From assembly GCF_030413615.1 (NCBI RefSeq), contig NZ_CP129236.1, positions 3,022,001-3,086,000 on the forward strand: 64,000 nt of DNA. The letters run 5' to 3'. Source of the DNA: Planococcus shixiaomingii (lineage in GTDB: Bacteria > Bacillota > Bacilli > Bacillales_A > Planococcaceae). Below are positions 55,758-64,000 of this stretch, piece after piece; within the stretch, counting starts at the first letter, position 1; each line of letters begins with the position of its first letter. Under the pieces are notes generated by a model. That model was not told where the DNA came from, made no database searches, and was given only the letters and a program-made list of their open reading frames with translations. Made by a program: the position numbers and the translations under genes.

Positions 55758-56136
55758 TACCTACACCGTCAAGAACCGTCCGACGTATGAACTAGTATGT
55801 CGAGGTTAAATCAGGCATATGAACGCCTAACACCGGAGATGAACTGGTTCTCTATTCTTACCAAGGATGGTATTACCAGATGGCGAAATACCAAAAAGCA
55901 TTATATAACCGAACGATAACGCAAAGCATGTCCTAGAAGGGAAACTGTCTCGACAATGCCGTCATGAAAATTTCTTTGGGATTTTCAAAATCGAACTCCT
56001 ATACCTCGATGCGTATATGGTGTACTACAACCAAAAATGAATGAAGGCTAAATTAAAAAGCATGAGCCCGGATGAATACCGGACTCATGGGCAACATGCT
56101 TTTTGATTTTCCCTCTAACTTATTGGGGTCAGTTCA
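55747..56136 (+). mobile_element. IS3-family element remnant, plus orientation
   Basis: Plus-strand fragments of a second IS3-type OrfB: EVITYTVKNRPTYELV, TGDELVLYSYQGWYYQM, ALYNRTITQSMS (then a stop), KGNCLDNAVMK and, in another frame, ENFFGIFKIELLYLDAYMVYYNQK and KAKLKSMSPDEYRTHGQHAF. A piece between LLYL and YYNQ is deleted. It ends at CTTATTGGGGTCAGTTCA (56119-56136), the inverted form of the left end of the neighbouring remnant. The two remnants lie tail to tail as a wrecked composite. Confidence 0.8.
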
Positions 56137-56257
56137 AAAGCATTGGGCTTTCTAGATAGGGAGTTTTTATATGCAACTGTAGTAAATAAATTAAATTGGT
56201 CTCAAAATCGAAATACCACGTTATTATAGTCCTATATATTTAATTTCTAAAAAATAC

Positions 56258-57505
56258 TTAATCAGGAATTTGTTCCAATATCGGTTTAACTTTATTTTTA
56301 TTATTATGATTTACTCTTAAGAGAATACCAACAATAAAACAGAAAACATTAAAGAAAGTGAACCATCCTTGAAAAATAGGCTCTACAAAAAATTGAAGGT
56401 AGAAAGCGGTGAATAAACCCAATATCATCCCCTTGAGCATTACAGGGTGATTAGATTTTAGAAATGTAATCATAATAAATAAAGAAATAATAGTAAATAC
56501 ACTTAAAAGAATAAGCGGCATTACCCCTCCAACGATGCCAACATCTAGCCACATATTGTGGGCAAAATTCAAATCAAGACTGATTTCTCGTGTATCTATA
56601 GGATTCTTTAAAATTTCCTTAAGAGAATTTTTCCAAACTTCAATTCTAGGATCTTCCATCAAACTGACTTCCTTGAAACGAAGATACAAATTGCTTGATT
56701 GGAGTTTTGTTTGCAAATCAAACCAATTTGCAGCAAAAGCAATTTTTGAAAACGCTAATAAGAATACCACTGTAATAATCGATCTGATTTTTTTGGTATT
56801 TAATTTGTCAGAGAATAAGATGACGATAATAAATGAAACTATTGCTAAGACAATACTAGTTCTATTGCCTGCTACAAAAGAAATGTAAATGCACATAATA
56901 AAAAGGCATACACTACTTATCTTTATTAGGCTTGCTTTTTCTATTTTATTAGAATTCAGAAAAACTAACCCTAATAAAGAAAGGCTTAAAGAAAGATAAG
57001 TATTTAGCCCAGTAGCGGTAACAAGACTATTATCCCAAATACTTACTACATATCTTCCTTTTAGAGCTATCATTGAATTATCATAATTTCCATATATTAA
57101 AAAAGTATTCAAAAAGCTTAATGCAGCAAAAAAAGCAAATGATATTATCATTACAAATATCATTTTGAATACTTTCTTATAGTCTACATCATTCCCAATC
57201 AACATATGCCCTAGTAGAAACAATGTAGTTGGATAAAATAAATACATAATTTTAAAGCCTAAGGTAACATTTGAATTAAGGTGCAAAATCAAAACATATA
57301 CTAAACTGAAACTTAAGAGAACGAAAACATTCAAGAAAAATAATCGAGTAAATTTTCCTTTTAATAAATAAAAAGCACTGGGTATAATTAAAATTAATGG
57401 TAGGTACACGCCAAAAGCTAGTAAATTCATAGCGTAGGCTGAGAGTATTATTAACCATACATCTTCTTTTGCAGTTCTTATTTTCATGCTAAAAATACTA
57501 TTCAA
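56258..57505 (-). CDS. O-antigen ligase/polymerase-type membrane protein, module C
   Basis: About 415-residue polytopic membrane protein with 10-12 hydrophobic segments, of the Wzy_C/O-antigen ligase group: the loop LKGRYVVSIWDNSLVTATG, EDPRIEVWKNSLKEIL, NFAHNMWLDVGIVGGVMPL. It likely polymerises the module C repeat unit. The frame is open up to a TTG at 57565, but AAGGA 11 bases before the TTG at 57505 is the better site; an ATG at 57487 is another option. It lies between IS remnants, cut off from the rest of module C by about 1.8 kb of debris. Confidence 0.85.
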   Translation of the reverse strand: MNSIFSMKIRTAKEDVWLIILSAYAMNLLAFGVYLPLILIIPSAFYLLKGKFTRLFFLNVFVLLSFSLVYVLILHLNSNVTLGFKIMYLFYPTTLFLLGHMLIGNDVDYKKVFKMIFVMIISFAFFAALSFLNTFLIYGNYDNSMIALKGRYVVSIWDNSLVTATGLNTYLSLSLSLLGLVFLNSNKIEKASLIKISSVCLFIMCIYISFVAGNRTSIVLAIVSFIIVILFSDKLNTKKIRSIITVVFLLAFSKIAFAANWFDLQTKLQSSNLYLRFKEVSLMEDPRIEVWKNSLKEILKNPIDTREISLDLNFAHNMWLDVGIVGGVMPLILLSVFTIISLFIMITFLKSNHPVMLKGMILGLFTAFYLQFFVEPIFQGWFTFFNVFCFIVGILLRVNHNNKNKVKPILEQIPD

Positions 57506-57565
57506 TATAAACACATTCCTTACACATATATGATACAATTCTTTACCTATATTATATCTTTCCAA

Positions 57566-58439
57566 ATAAATAAGTCTGTCAAAATATTAAATGATTCTAA
57601 AATTTCAATAATTAATGAGTGTTTTAACCATATTTATCTAGTTTATTTTCGCAGGGATGCATCGTCGGGTGAATTCGCTTTCTACCATTCCCAAATCAGT
57701 GAGCTCATCGATAGGCACAATTGTATCGATGACATGAATATTTTCTGCGATACGGTTATAAGATTTAGTGATTTGATGGTCTACGAAATAATGATAATTC
57801 CGCTTGATTCTCCACTAGATTAGTTCGTTTTAGGATGAACTACTGAAAGTTCTTTGATCAATAACCTGTGAGATTGGAAGAAAAATGCTGATTTTATTAG
57901 TTGGATATAAAACTTTATGGCTCACGACCACGGTCTCAAAATCAGCTAGACTATTAAGAACTCCATTAATCAAATACACCTTATCCTTAAAAATAAATAT
58001 TTCGTTCCTTCCCTACGCAATTGTAGCATGGGGTAGACAGGTCACATTAATTTGAGTTACCCAATAAGCAAAATCAAATTCCATTTTTGATAAATTTCAA
58101 AATGCATTTGGAACACCAGCCATTGAAGTCGATTTTGAAAAAATCGCTGCATTCCACGGCGTCCTTCAGGTAAATATAGTACTGTATTTCTTGTTCCAGC
58201 CAGTTCAATGTCGATATTAGCATCAGAATTTATTAGATTGAATAAGGCATATACATATTGGATCTTTATGTGAATCCTAGCTTTATAACAAAAAAGTCTC
58301 TCGGTATTTGCTTATGGAAGTCTTCCTCATTCGGAACGGAAAGGGAGCCATAGCGCAAATCCGTACCAAAAGCTCATCCTACCTTTAATTAATCAAAAGA
58401 TTTTCAGGCGGTGTATTCTTGGATTGCTACAGGAAAAGA
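57566..58439. other. Decayed stretch between polymerase and ISL3 remnant
   Basis: No intact gene. A minus-strand frame around 57650-57785 reads NRIAENIHVIDTIVPIDELT and ends at a stop, without a start or a known family; other parts show only scattered stops. Confidence 0.35.
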
Positions 58440-58975
58440 GATTTCGAAAATCATTTCCACATCGAGAGGCTATCTCCTCAAATTGCAGAAACACGAAGGC
58501 AATGACGAACAGAAACAGCAACTCTACCAGTAGTCTAGGCAGCAGCTCCACAGCAATTTATGGTTTAAGGTACCCGGCGGGCAGGAGAACCTAGTGATCC
58601 GCCTATTGCTGAAAAAGGATACCAAACTAAAAAACTTCAGCTCTTCCTCGACCATTTCCAACAGTTCATGCGAATAAAAAGAGAACTTGATACGTTGTAA
58701 GACTAGCTTGAGCGTGTAGAAAAAAAACGGAATCAAGGAGCTGAACCATTTTGGAAACTATTTGCGATCGGGTTGACAAGCGGTTGAAAATGTCCTGGCT
58801 CATCGCTGGAACAATGGCTTGGTCGAAGGGTATGTAAATCGCCTCGAAGTCATCAAATGCAGATGTATGGCCGGGTAAAATTTAATCTGATTCGTCAGAA
58901 CATTCCGTGTCGTCCGCTTTGATGCTTTCTTGAAAAAGCAAGCTAATTCTCCAATATATTGTGACCATAAGCTTC
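58440..58975 (+). mobile_element. ISL3-family transposase remnant
   Basis: Plus-strand fragments of a transposase C-terminus: RGYLLKLQKHEGNDEQKQQLY, LQLFLDHFQQFMRIKREL, VENVLAHRWNNGLVEGYVNRLEVIK and, in another frame, QMYGRVKFNLIRQNIPCRPL. The NNGLVEGYVNRLKVIKRQMYGR-type block is the hallmark of ISL3 transposases. Stops and shifts disable it, and the N-terminal half is not seen. It lies between module C polymerase and the EpsN-like gene. Confidence 0.75.
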
Positions 58976-59253
58976 ACAAAAAATGTGAAAAAACCAAATA
59001 TAAATCGGAGTTGACATTTCATATTTTTCAACTGGCTCTTTTACCGTATAGGGCTACAGTTATAATCAGATCCACCAAATATCAAAATACCATGTTATTC
59101 TCTTTTAATGTAAGCTTACTCTATCATTCTCTCACACAAATCTATCTCTTCTTACAATTTTTTACGTCCATATACTCAGATGATGTCATTACCGATATAA
59201 TAGACTCCCTTATATTAAAAGTTGCTAAACCATTAATAAAGTTAATTATTAAT

Positions 59254-59306
59254 AAAAAAATGCCTTTTAATAAACCATATACTAAGCTCATCAAAAGGCA
59301 TTTTTT
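59254..59306 (-). terminator. Terminator after the EpsN-like gene
   Basis: AAAAAAATGCCTTTT / AAAAGGCATTTTTT, a perfect stem with a 24-base loop and T-run on the minus strand, 4 bases beyond the stop at 59310. Confidence 0.85.
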
Positions 59307-59309
59307 CTA

Positions 59310-60482
59310 TTACTCAGCTGAATGAATTGAAAAGTTATTTACACCAATAACATGCTTTATGTTTTCAATAACTTTTTTCTGTTGTTCTAGCGTCATATTA
59401 GATCCGCTCGGCAAACAAACCCCTTGCTTAAACAATCGCTCACTTACTACATCGTTTTCATCATGAGCATAAAATTTGCATCCCTCAAAAAGAGGCTGTA
59501 AGTGTAGCGGTTTCCACACTGGGCGTGCTTCAATGTTTTCTTTGCTTAATTCTTCAATTAACTCATAAGGAGGAGTTTTCACTTTTTCAGGATTTAAGGT
59601 TAAAGTAGTCAGCCATCGATTTCCGTAAGTTCCCTCAAGTTCCGGCATAAAGTCAAAACCATTAATATTACCTAGCTCATTTACATATCGATTAAATACA
59701 GCACGACGTGATTTCACTCGTTCATTTAAGACTTCCATTTGTGCCCGGCCTACACCTGCAAGAATATTGCTCAAACGGTAGTTATAACCAACTATGCTAT
59801 GCTGATAGTGAACAGCTGCATCTCTTGCTTGAGTCGCCAAGAAACGAGCTTGCTTTAAGGCTTCTACATCATTTGAAACCAACATCCCACCACCGGAAGT
59901 TGTGATAATCTTATTCCCATTAAATGAAAACACCCCGAACTTTCCGAATGAACCGCTTGGCTTCCCTTTATAATAAGAACCGAGAGATTCAGCTGCATCT
60001 TCAATTATTGGAACGCTGTATTCTTCGCATAACGCTACAAGCTCATCCATCATGGCAGTTTGTCCGTATAAATTAACAATAATTACTGCTTTAGGCATTT
60101 TACCGTTTTGTTTTGCTTGAACCAATGCTCGTTCTAAAGCAACAGGAGACATGTTCCAAGTTTTCTCTTCTGAATCGATGAATACTGGAGTTGCTCCTGT
60201 ATAAAGAATCGGATTAGCACTCGCAATAAAAGTAAGAGTCGAACAAAAAACAGTATCTACTTTACTTACTCCTAATAATTCCAATGCCAGATGAATAGCA
60301 GCAGTACCAGAACTTGTTGCAGCGGCATCTGCTACTTCTACATAGTCGGCAATTTGACGTTCAAAAGCATCAACATTGGGTCCAAGAGGGGCTATCCAAT
60401 TTGTAGTAAATGCCTCTTCTATATAAGACTGTTCCTTCCCGCTCATGTGGGGTGAGGATAGGAAAATTCGTTCTGTCATCAT
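59310..60482 (-). CDS. epsN: EpsN/PglE-like UDP-4-keto-sugar aminotransferase
   Basis: 390-residue PLP enzyme of the DegT/DnrJ/EryC1 family. TSSGTAAIHLALELL at 57-71, IIEDAAESLGSYYKGKPSG, and the PLP-binding Lys191 in FSFNGNKIITTSGGGML are visible. In the bacillosamine route the EpsN/PglE enzyme adds the 4-amino group to UDP-2-acetamido-2,6-dideoxy-4-keto-hexose. The dehydratase EpsC/PglF is not in the window. ATG follows AGGAGCG. It is the third gene of the sugar transferase / acetyltransferase / aminotransferase trio, as in Bacillus eps operons. Substrate inferred from that order. Confidence 0.88.
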   Translation of the reverse strand: MMTERIFLSSPHMSGKEQSYIEEAFTTNWIAPLGPNVDAFERQIADYVEVADAAATSSGTAAIHLALELLGVSKVDTVFCSTLTFIASANPILYTGATPVFIDSEEKTWNMSPVALERALVQAKQNGKMPKAVIIVNLYGQTAMMDELVALCEEYSVPIIEDAAESLGSYYKGKPSGSFGKFGVFSFNGNKIITTSGGGMLVSNDVEALKQARFLATQARDAAVHYQHSIVGYNYRLSNILAGVGRAQMEVLNERVKSRRAVFNRYVNELGNINGFDFMPELEGTYGNRWLTTLTLNPEKVKTPPYELIEELSKENIEARPVWKPLHLQPLFEGCKFYAHDENDVVSERLFKQGVCLPSGSNMTLEQQKKVIENIKHVIGVNNFSIHSAE

Positions 60483-60498
60483 CTATTCGCTCCTAAGT

Positions 60499-61149
60499 CT
60501 ATCGATTAACGGTTTTTACCGCGTTTTCTTCACTTTTAATAACTCGTGCCGGAACACCAACAGCTGTTGAAAATTCTGCAATATCGTCAATCACAACAGA
60601 CCCCGCGCCAATAATACTCCACTGGCCAATTTCTTTCATAGGTATGACAGTAGCTCCAGCACCCACATGGACGCCTTCTCGTATTTTAACTCCACCAGTC
60701 ACCATTGAACCTGGGGAAACATGAGCATAATTTTCAACTATGCAGTCATGTTCAATAACAAGACGCGTGTTTAAGATGACATGATTGCCAATTGTTGCAG
60801 CTGCGTTCACAATAACCCCAGGCATTACTACTGTTCCGTGTCCGATTGTTACGCTTGGACTTACAATAGCTTCTTTATGGACAACAGTCGCGTATTGATT
60901 TGGTTGTAAAGAAAGACTTTCAACAATCTTTCGTCTTACTGGATTGGATCCAATAGCTATAATGACTTTAGCACTTTCTTTTTCAATTAGGGAATGCACT
61001 TCCGAAGAAGGACCATACCAACAATCGTCTTTTTGAAATAACACTGTATACTTATCATCTAGTCTCGCTACAACTTGATTGCCGCTTGAAATCACATTGT
61101 CAGCAATAACTTTTGCATGGCCACTATCACCTATTAGAATAATGTTCAC
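60499..61149 (-). CDS. epsM: EpsM/PglD-like sugar N-acetyltransferase
   Basis: 216-residue protein with an N-terminal Rossmann-like part (IILIGDSGHAKVIAD, AIGSNPVRRKIVE) and a C-terminal left-handed beta-helix of hexapeptide repeats (VTIGHGTVVMPGVIVNAAATIGNH). This layout is that of the PglD/NeuD/EpsM family, which acetylates the 4-amino group of the UDP-sugar made by EpsN. The His in the NTRLVIEHDCIVE region is the probable catalytic base. Starts at GTG 61149 after AGGAGGT; the stop of the upstream transferase is one base away, so the genes are coupled. Confidence 0.88.
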   Translation of the reverse strand: MNIILIGDSGHAKVIADNVISSGNQVVARLDDKYTVLFQKDDCWYGPSSEVHSLIEKESAKVIIAIGSNPVRRKIVESLSLQPNQYATVVHKEAIVSPSVTIGHGTVVMPGVIVNAAATIGNHVILNTRLVIEHDCIVENYAHVSPGSMVTGGVKIREGVHVGAGATVIPMKEIGQWSIIGAGSVVIDDIAEFSTAVGVPARVIKSEENAVKTVNR

Positions 61150-61150
61150 T

Positions 61151-61759
61151 TTAAGACCTCCTGGAGGTTGAATTGCCCTTGAACTGAGTCATTGTTGCAT
61201 GTCCATCTTGTGAAACGCCCTCACTTTTAAAAACCTTTAATACTGTCATAAACAAAATTTTCATATCAAGCCAAAACGATTGGTTTTCTACATACCAAAC
61301 ATCATACTCAAATTTTTGCTCCCAGGATATTGTGTTTCTTCCATTAACTTGAGCCCAACCAGTTATACCAGGTCGAACATCATGACGCTTCATTTGGGAC
61401 TTATCATACAGTTCCATATAATGTATTAATAGGGGACGAGGACCTACAAAACTCATATCTCCTTTCAGAACGTTCCAGAGTTGTGGCAATTCATCAAGGC
61501 TCAATTTTCTTATAATCTTTCCAAAAGAAGTTAAGCGTAGATTATCAGGGAGTAATTCTCCTTGAGTATCACGTTGATCTGTCATGGAACGAAACTTGTA
61601 GACGTGAAATGGCCTACCTTTTAATCCTGGTCTTTCCTGTTTGAAGACAATTGGAGATCCTATTTTTATTCTAATAATGAGTGAGGTCACAACAAAAATT
61701 GGTGAAAAAATAAGCAATGCAATTAAACTTAATGTGAAATCAAAAATTCTTTTTCCCAC
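61151..61759 (-). CDS. epsL: EpsL/PglC-like initiating sugar transferase, module C
   Basis: 202-residue polyprenyl-phosphate glycose-1-phosphate transferase: [20 protein letters not shown] (re-entrant membrane helix), [55 protein letters not shown] and [13 protein letters not shown]. This is the small PglC type, which transfers a di-acetamido-bacillosamine phosphate to undecaprenyl phosphate. With EpsM and EpsN following, it would begin module C with that sugar. Start GTG at 61759, with a weak ribosome site. Confidence 0.9.
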   Translation of the reverse strand: MGKRIFDFTLSLIALLIFSPIFVVTSLIIRIKIGSPIVFKQERPGLKGRPFHVYKFRSMTDQRDTQGELLPDNLRLTSFGKIIRKLSLDELPQLWNVLKGDMSFVGPRPLLIHYMELYDKSQMKRHDVRPGITGWAQVNGRNTISWEQKFEYDVWYVENQSFWLDMKILFMTVLKVFKSEGVSQDGHATMTQFKGNSTSRRS

Positions 61760-61835
61760 TTTTCATTTCACCACTTTCAATTCTATAAAGTTTATTTTAG
61801 AATGCATTACCTTTTTTAAAAAAACTGATGATATA

Positions 61836-63164
61836 TTAAACGAGTTGTTTTTTAGATAAAACAGAAGGTCTTCCTACCGAAAAATAATCAATATCCTCTA
61901 CTAAAAAGCTGTTCAAGTCATAACAATTTCTGCCATCGAATAACACTTTATCTCTGAGTTTTTCACTATATTTAGAAATTGGAATGTTTTTTATTTCTTC
62001 CCATTCAGTCATAATGAAGGCAGCATCTGCATTTTGTAATGCTTCTTCTGCGGAATTGGCAAATTCAACCACTTCCGGCAAAACTTTTTTAGCATTATCC
62101 ATTGCAATTGGATCGTAACAAACAACTTCTGCTCCTGAAAGTATTAATTTTTCACTTGTTATTATTGAAGCTGCTTCTCTCATGTCATCAGTATTAGGCT
62201 TAAAAGCTAATCCTAAAAGTGCAATACGCTTTCCTTTTAATGAACCGTAGTATTCTTTAGCCTTTGTCACTAACAACACTTGTTGTTTCTTATTAACCTC
62301 AATTACAGCTCTCAACAGATTAAAATCAAATTTTTCCTGTCCCGCTATATTAACTAGAGCTTTTGTATCTTTCGGAAAACAAGAACCACCATAACCAATG
62401 CCAGCGTTTAAAAATGACTTTCCTATTCTTTTATCAAAACCCATCCCTGTAGCGACTTCTTCAATATTCGCTTCTAAGCGTTCACATAAATCTGCAATTT
62501 CGTTAATAAAGCTTATTTTTGTTGCTAAAAAAGCATTAGAAGCATATTTAATCATTTCAGCACTGCGTAGATTAGTAGTAAATATTTCAATGCCAAATGG
62601 TTGGTTTATTTTTTCTACAATTGAAGCCGCATATTTATTTTCCGCACCTATTATTATTCGATCTCCATGAAAAGTATCATGAAGTGCAGAACCCTCACGT
62701 AAAAATTCAGGATTTGAAACTATATGAAATTTAACTTTTGTTAATGAAGAAATATATTTCTCTAAAAATTCATTAGTACCAATAGGGACAGTGCTTTTAA
62801 TTACAATTACTACTTCATTTTTTATATTATAAGCAATATCAAGTGCAACCTGTTTAATATATTTCAAATCTGCTGTTCCATCTTCTCTTTCTGGTGTGCC
62901 AACAGCAATATAAATTACTTCAACATTCTCAAATGCTTGTTTATATGATGTAGTAAAATCCAAGGTCCCTTTTTCAATGTTCCTTTTCATAAGCTCTTCT
63001 ATTCCAGGTTCATAAATAGGAGAAATTCCATTTTTCATTTTTTTTACTTTTGTCTGATCAATATCTAAACAAATAACAGTGTGTCCTATTTCAGATAAAG
63101 ATACCCCAGTAACTAGCCCCACATACCCAGTACCAACAACTACAATTTTTTTCTTTAGCACCAT
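61836..63164 (-). CDS. UDP-glucose 6-dehydrogenase
   Basis: About 442-residue UDP-glucose/GDP-mannose dehydrogenase family enzyme that makes UDP-glucuronate by two NAD-dependent steps. VVGTGYVGLVTGVSL is the N-terminal Rossmann motif, and the catalytic Cys is in YGGSCFPKDTKALV; FKPNTDDMREAAS and FDGRNCYDL mark the C-terminal domain. The frame opens with a GTG at 63176, but AAAGGTGA 8 bases before the ATG at 63164 is a better start (MVLKKKIVVVG). It supplies glucuronic acid to a module C polymer. Family members are called Ugd or TuaD; I cannot choose. Confidence 0.93.
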   Translation of the reverse strand: MVLKKKIVVVGTGYVGLVTGVSLSEIGHTVICLDIDQTKVKKMKNGISPIYEPGIEELMKRNIEKGTLDFTTSYKQAFENVEVIYIAVGTPEREDGTADLKYIKQVALDIAYNIKNEVVIVIKSTVPIGTNEFLEKYISSLTKVKFHIVSNPEFLREGSALHDTFHGDRIIIGAENKYAASIVEKINQPFGIEIFTTNLRSAEMIKYASNAFLATKISFINEIADLCERLEANIEEVATGMGFDKRIGKSFLNAGIGYGGSCFPKDTKALVNIAGQEKFDFNLLRAVIEVNKKQQVLLVTKAKEYYGSLKGKRIALLGLAFKPNTDDMREAASIITSEKLILSGAEVVCYDPIAMDNAKKVLPEVVEFANSAEEALQNADAAFIMTEWEEIKNIPISKYSEKLRDKVLFDGRNCYDLNSFLVEDIDYFSVGRPSVLSKKQLV

Positions 63165-63176
63165 ATAGCTAATCAC

Positions 63177-63507
63177 CTTTCCATTTGTAAATTTTTTGAA
63201 TAAGTATTATTATTCTCTTTAAACATTGCCAAGTTGTAATAAATTAATAAAATATTAAGAAGTCGTTATTTTTCAATTAAAACAGAGAATTATTTAATTT
63301 TAATAGATAGATAATTCGAATTTTTGGAATTAAAATAGAAATTAGCATTTAAAGCAAAAAAATATGATTATTAGCTTACTAATTTCATATAAAGACTAAG
63401 AAATAAAGAAAAGAAATGGAGGGAAAAATAATAGGTTAAGTATTTCTTAGTGCTATCTAAATTTTTATCAAACTAGCTCCTTAAAAAATTTAATACTTAT
63501 ACTTTTT
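63177..63507. other. AT-rich gap before the right-edge gene
   Basis: About 330 bases, extremely AT-rich, no ORF. Presumably the promoter/leader of the dehydrogenase gene; nothing specific recognised. Confidence 0.45.
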
Positions 63508-64000
63508 TTATTTCTTTAACCTCTTTACTTTTCTATCTAAAAATTGTTTAATTTCAAAATTCAGAAGAATTATTAAGTTATTTCTCGAAATATATTTTGT
63601 GTCATATTTAATTTTAGATAATTTTATGGATTTCGCCTTTTTCATATAAGGATTTTTTTCTATAAATAAAGTATCGTATAAAAATATTTCATTTCCTTCT
63701 AAATTTGCTTTTATATTTATTTCATGAGGTTTTAATTGCAGAGCAAAAGATTTAATTATTTTATAATTTTCTATTTTTGTAGTTAGCCAAAACCTCTTAT
63801 TCTCATGTGAAATTTTACTCGCGTATAAGTCTATACATAAATCTCTTTTCGCAATATTAATAAAAGAGTATAAATTTTCATTTTCAAAATACATATCGTA
63901 CTTCAAGGATTTCTCTTCAAAAGTTGGCAGATTATATTCCTTTTTAGAATAATATAATAAAGGGACCTGATAACTTGTTGTTGAAATATCGTTATGTGTT
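63508..64000 (-). CDS. Unknown protein, N-terminus beyond window edge
   Basis: The minus-strand frame that ends at 63508 stays open to the right edge, about 164 residues, so the gene continues beyond the window; a TTG at 63906 is not needed as start. The visible part is rich in Lys, Asn, Tyr and Ile, with no membrane segment, and has the look of a beta-rich C-terminal domain (YYSKKEYNLPTFEEKS, LQLKPHEINIKANLEGNE). Proteins with such tails occur next to glycosyltransferase or glycerophosphotransferase domains in capsule loci, but I cannot name the family. Confidence 0.6.
   Translation of the reverse strand, partial: THNDISTTSYQVPLLYYSKKEYNLPTFEEKSLKYDMYFENENLYSFINIAKRDLCIDLYASKISHENKRFWLTTKIENYKIIKSFALQLKPHEINIKANLEGNEIFLYDTLFIEKNPYMKKAKSIKLSKIKYDTKYISRNNLIILLNFEIKQFLDRKVKRLKK

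Noticed and set aside
58930..59325. 131-codon plus-strand ORF overlapping the end of the EpsN-like gene.
   Set aside because: Starts inside the ISL3 remnant, passes through a terminator and has no ribosome site.

Overview
This window looks like a low-to-mid GC Gram-positive chromosome of the order Bacillales, most likely a Planococcaceae member. The genus guess rests on overall gene content and on a contrast in base composition: housekeeping genes (pepF-type peptidase, aldo/keto reductase, symporter operon) are moderately GC-rich, while the polysaccharide genes are very AT-rich. Ribosome binding sites are strong (AGGAGG type), GTG and TTG starts are common, and nearly every gene after position 4.9 kb is on the minus strand. 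No rRNA, tRNA or CRISPR array was seen.

Layout, left to right: (1) 0-4.6 kb, ordinary genes: a partial and a complete unknown protein, a VOC-fold protein, an M3 oligoendopeptidase and an aldo/keto reductase. (2) 4.9-18.2 kb, polysaccharide module A: flippase, CapB/CapA-type kinase and modulator, glycosyltransferases, initiating sugar transferase, EpsG-type polymerase, and a three-gene set LicD / cytidylyltransferase-PLP enzyme fusion / DUF1015 that I read as a serine-to-CDP-ethanolamine (or similar) route for decorating the polymer; a polysaccharide deacetylase lies upstream. (3) 18.2-23.1 kb, a spacer with decayed fragments, a FemAB/GNAT-like protein, and a sodium:solute symporter operon with 40-residue membrane peptides and a DUF1028 enzyme. 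(4) 23.3-31.7 kb, module B: galE, a second CapA/CapB pair, a candidate EAR-like structured RNA, glycosyltransferases, initiating transferase and an O-antigen-ligase-type polymerase. (5) 31.9-54.5 kb, surface proteins: bacterial Ig-like (BIG2) proteins, a membrane-anchored zinc-ribbon/trypsin-like protease, a GLUG/FN3 protein, two giant Ig/beta-helix proteins, a second FemAB/GNAT-like gene, and several broken relatives. (6) 54.9-59 kb, wreckage of two IS3-type elements and one ISL3-type element around a third polymerase gene. (7) 59.3-64 kb, module C: the EpsN/EpsM/EpsL-like trio for a bacillosamine-type sugar, UDP-glucose dehydrogenase, and an unknown protein cut by the window edge.

How it works together: three partly complete Wzy-type polymer loci sit in one surface-polysaccharide region, each with its own initiating sugar transferase and polymerase; two have their own tyrosine-kinase/modulator pair. 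Between them lie secreted Ig-like matrix or adhesion proteins. Same-orientation copies of a FemAB/GNAT-like gene, each with the same tandem GGTTAAA box about 85 bp before its start, occur near 20, 32 (decayed) and 50 kb, at the seams between blocks.

The most interesting items are the predicted serine-derived head-group pathway in module A, the three-copy FemAB/GNAT family with its conserved operator-like repeats, the EAR-like RNA after the second CapB, and the micro-membrane proteins translationally coupled to the symporter.
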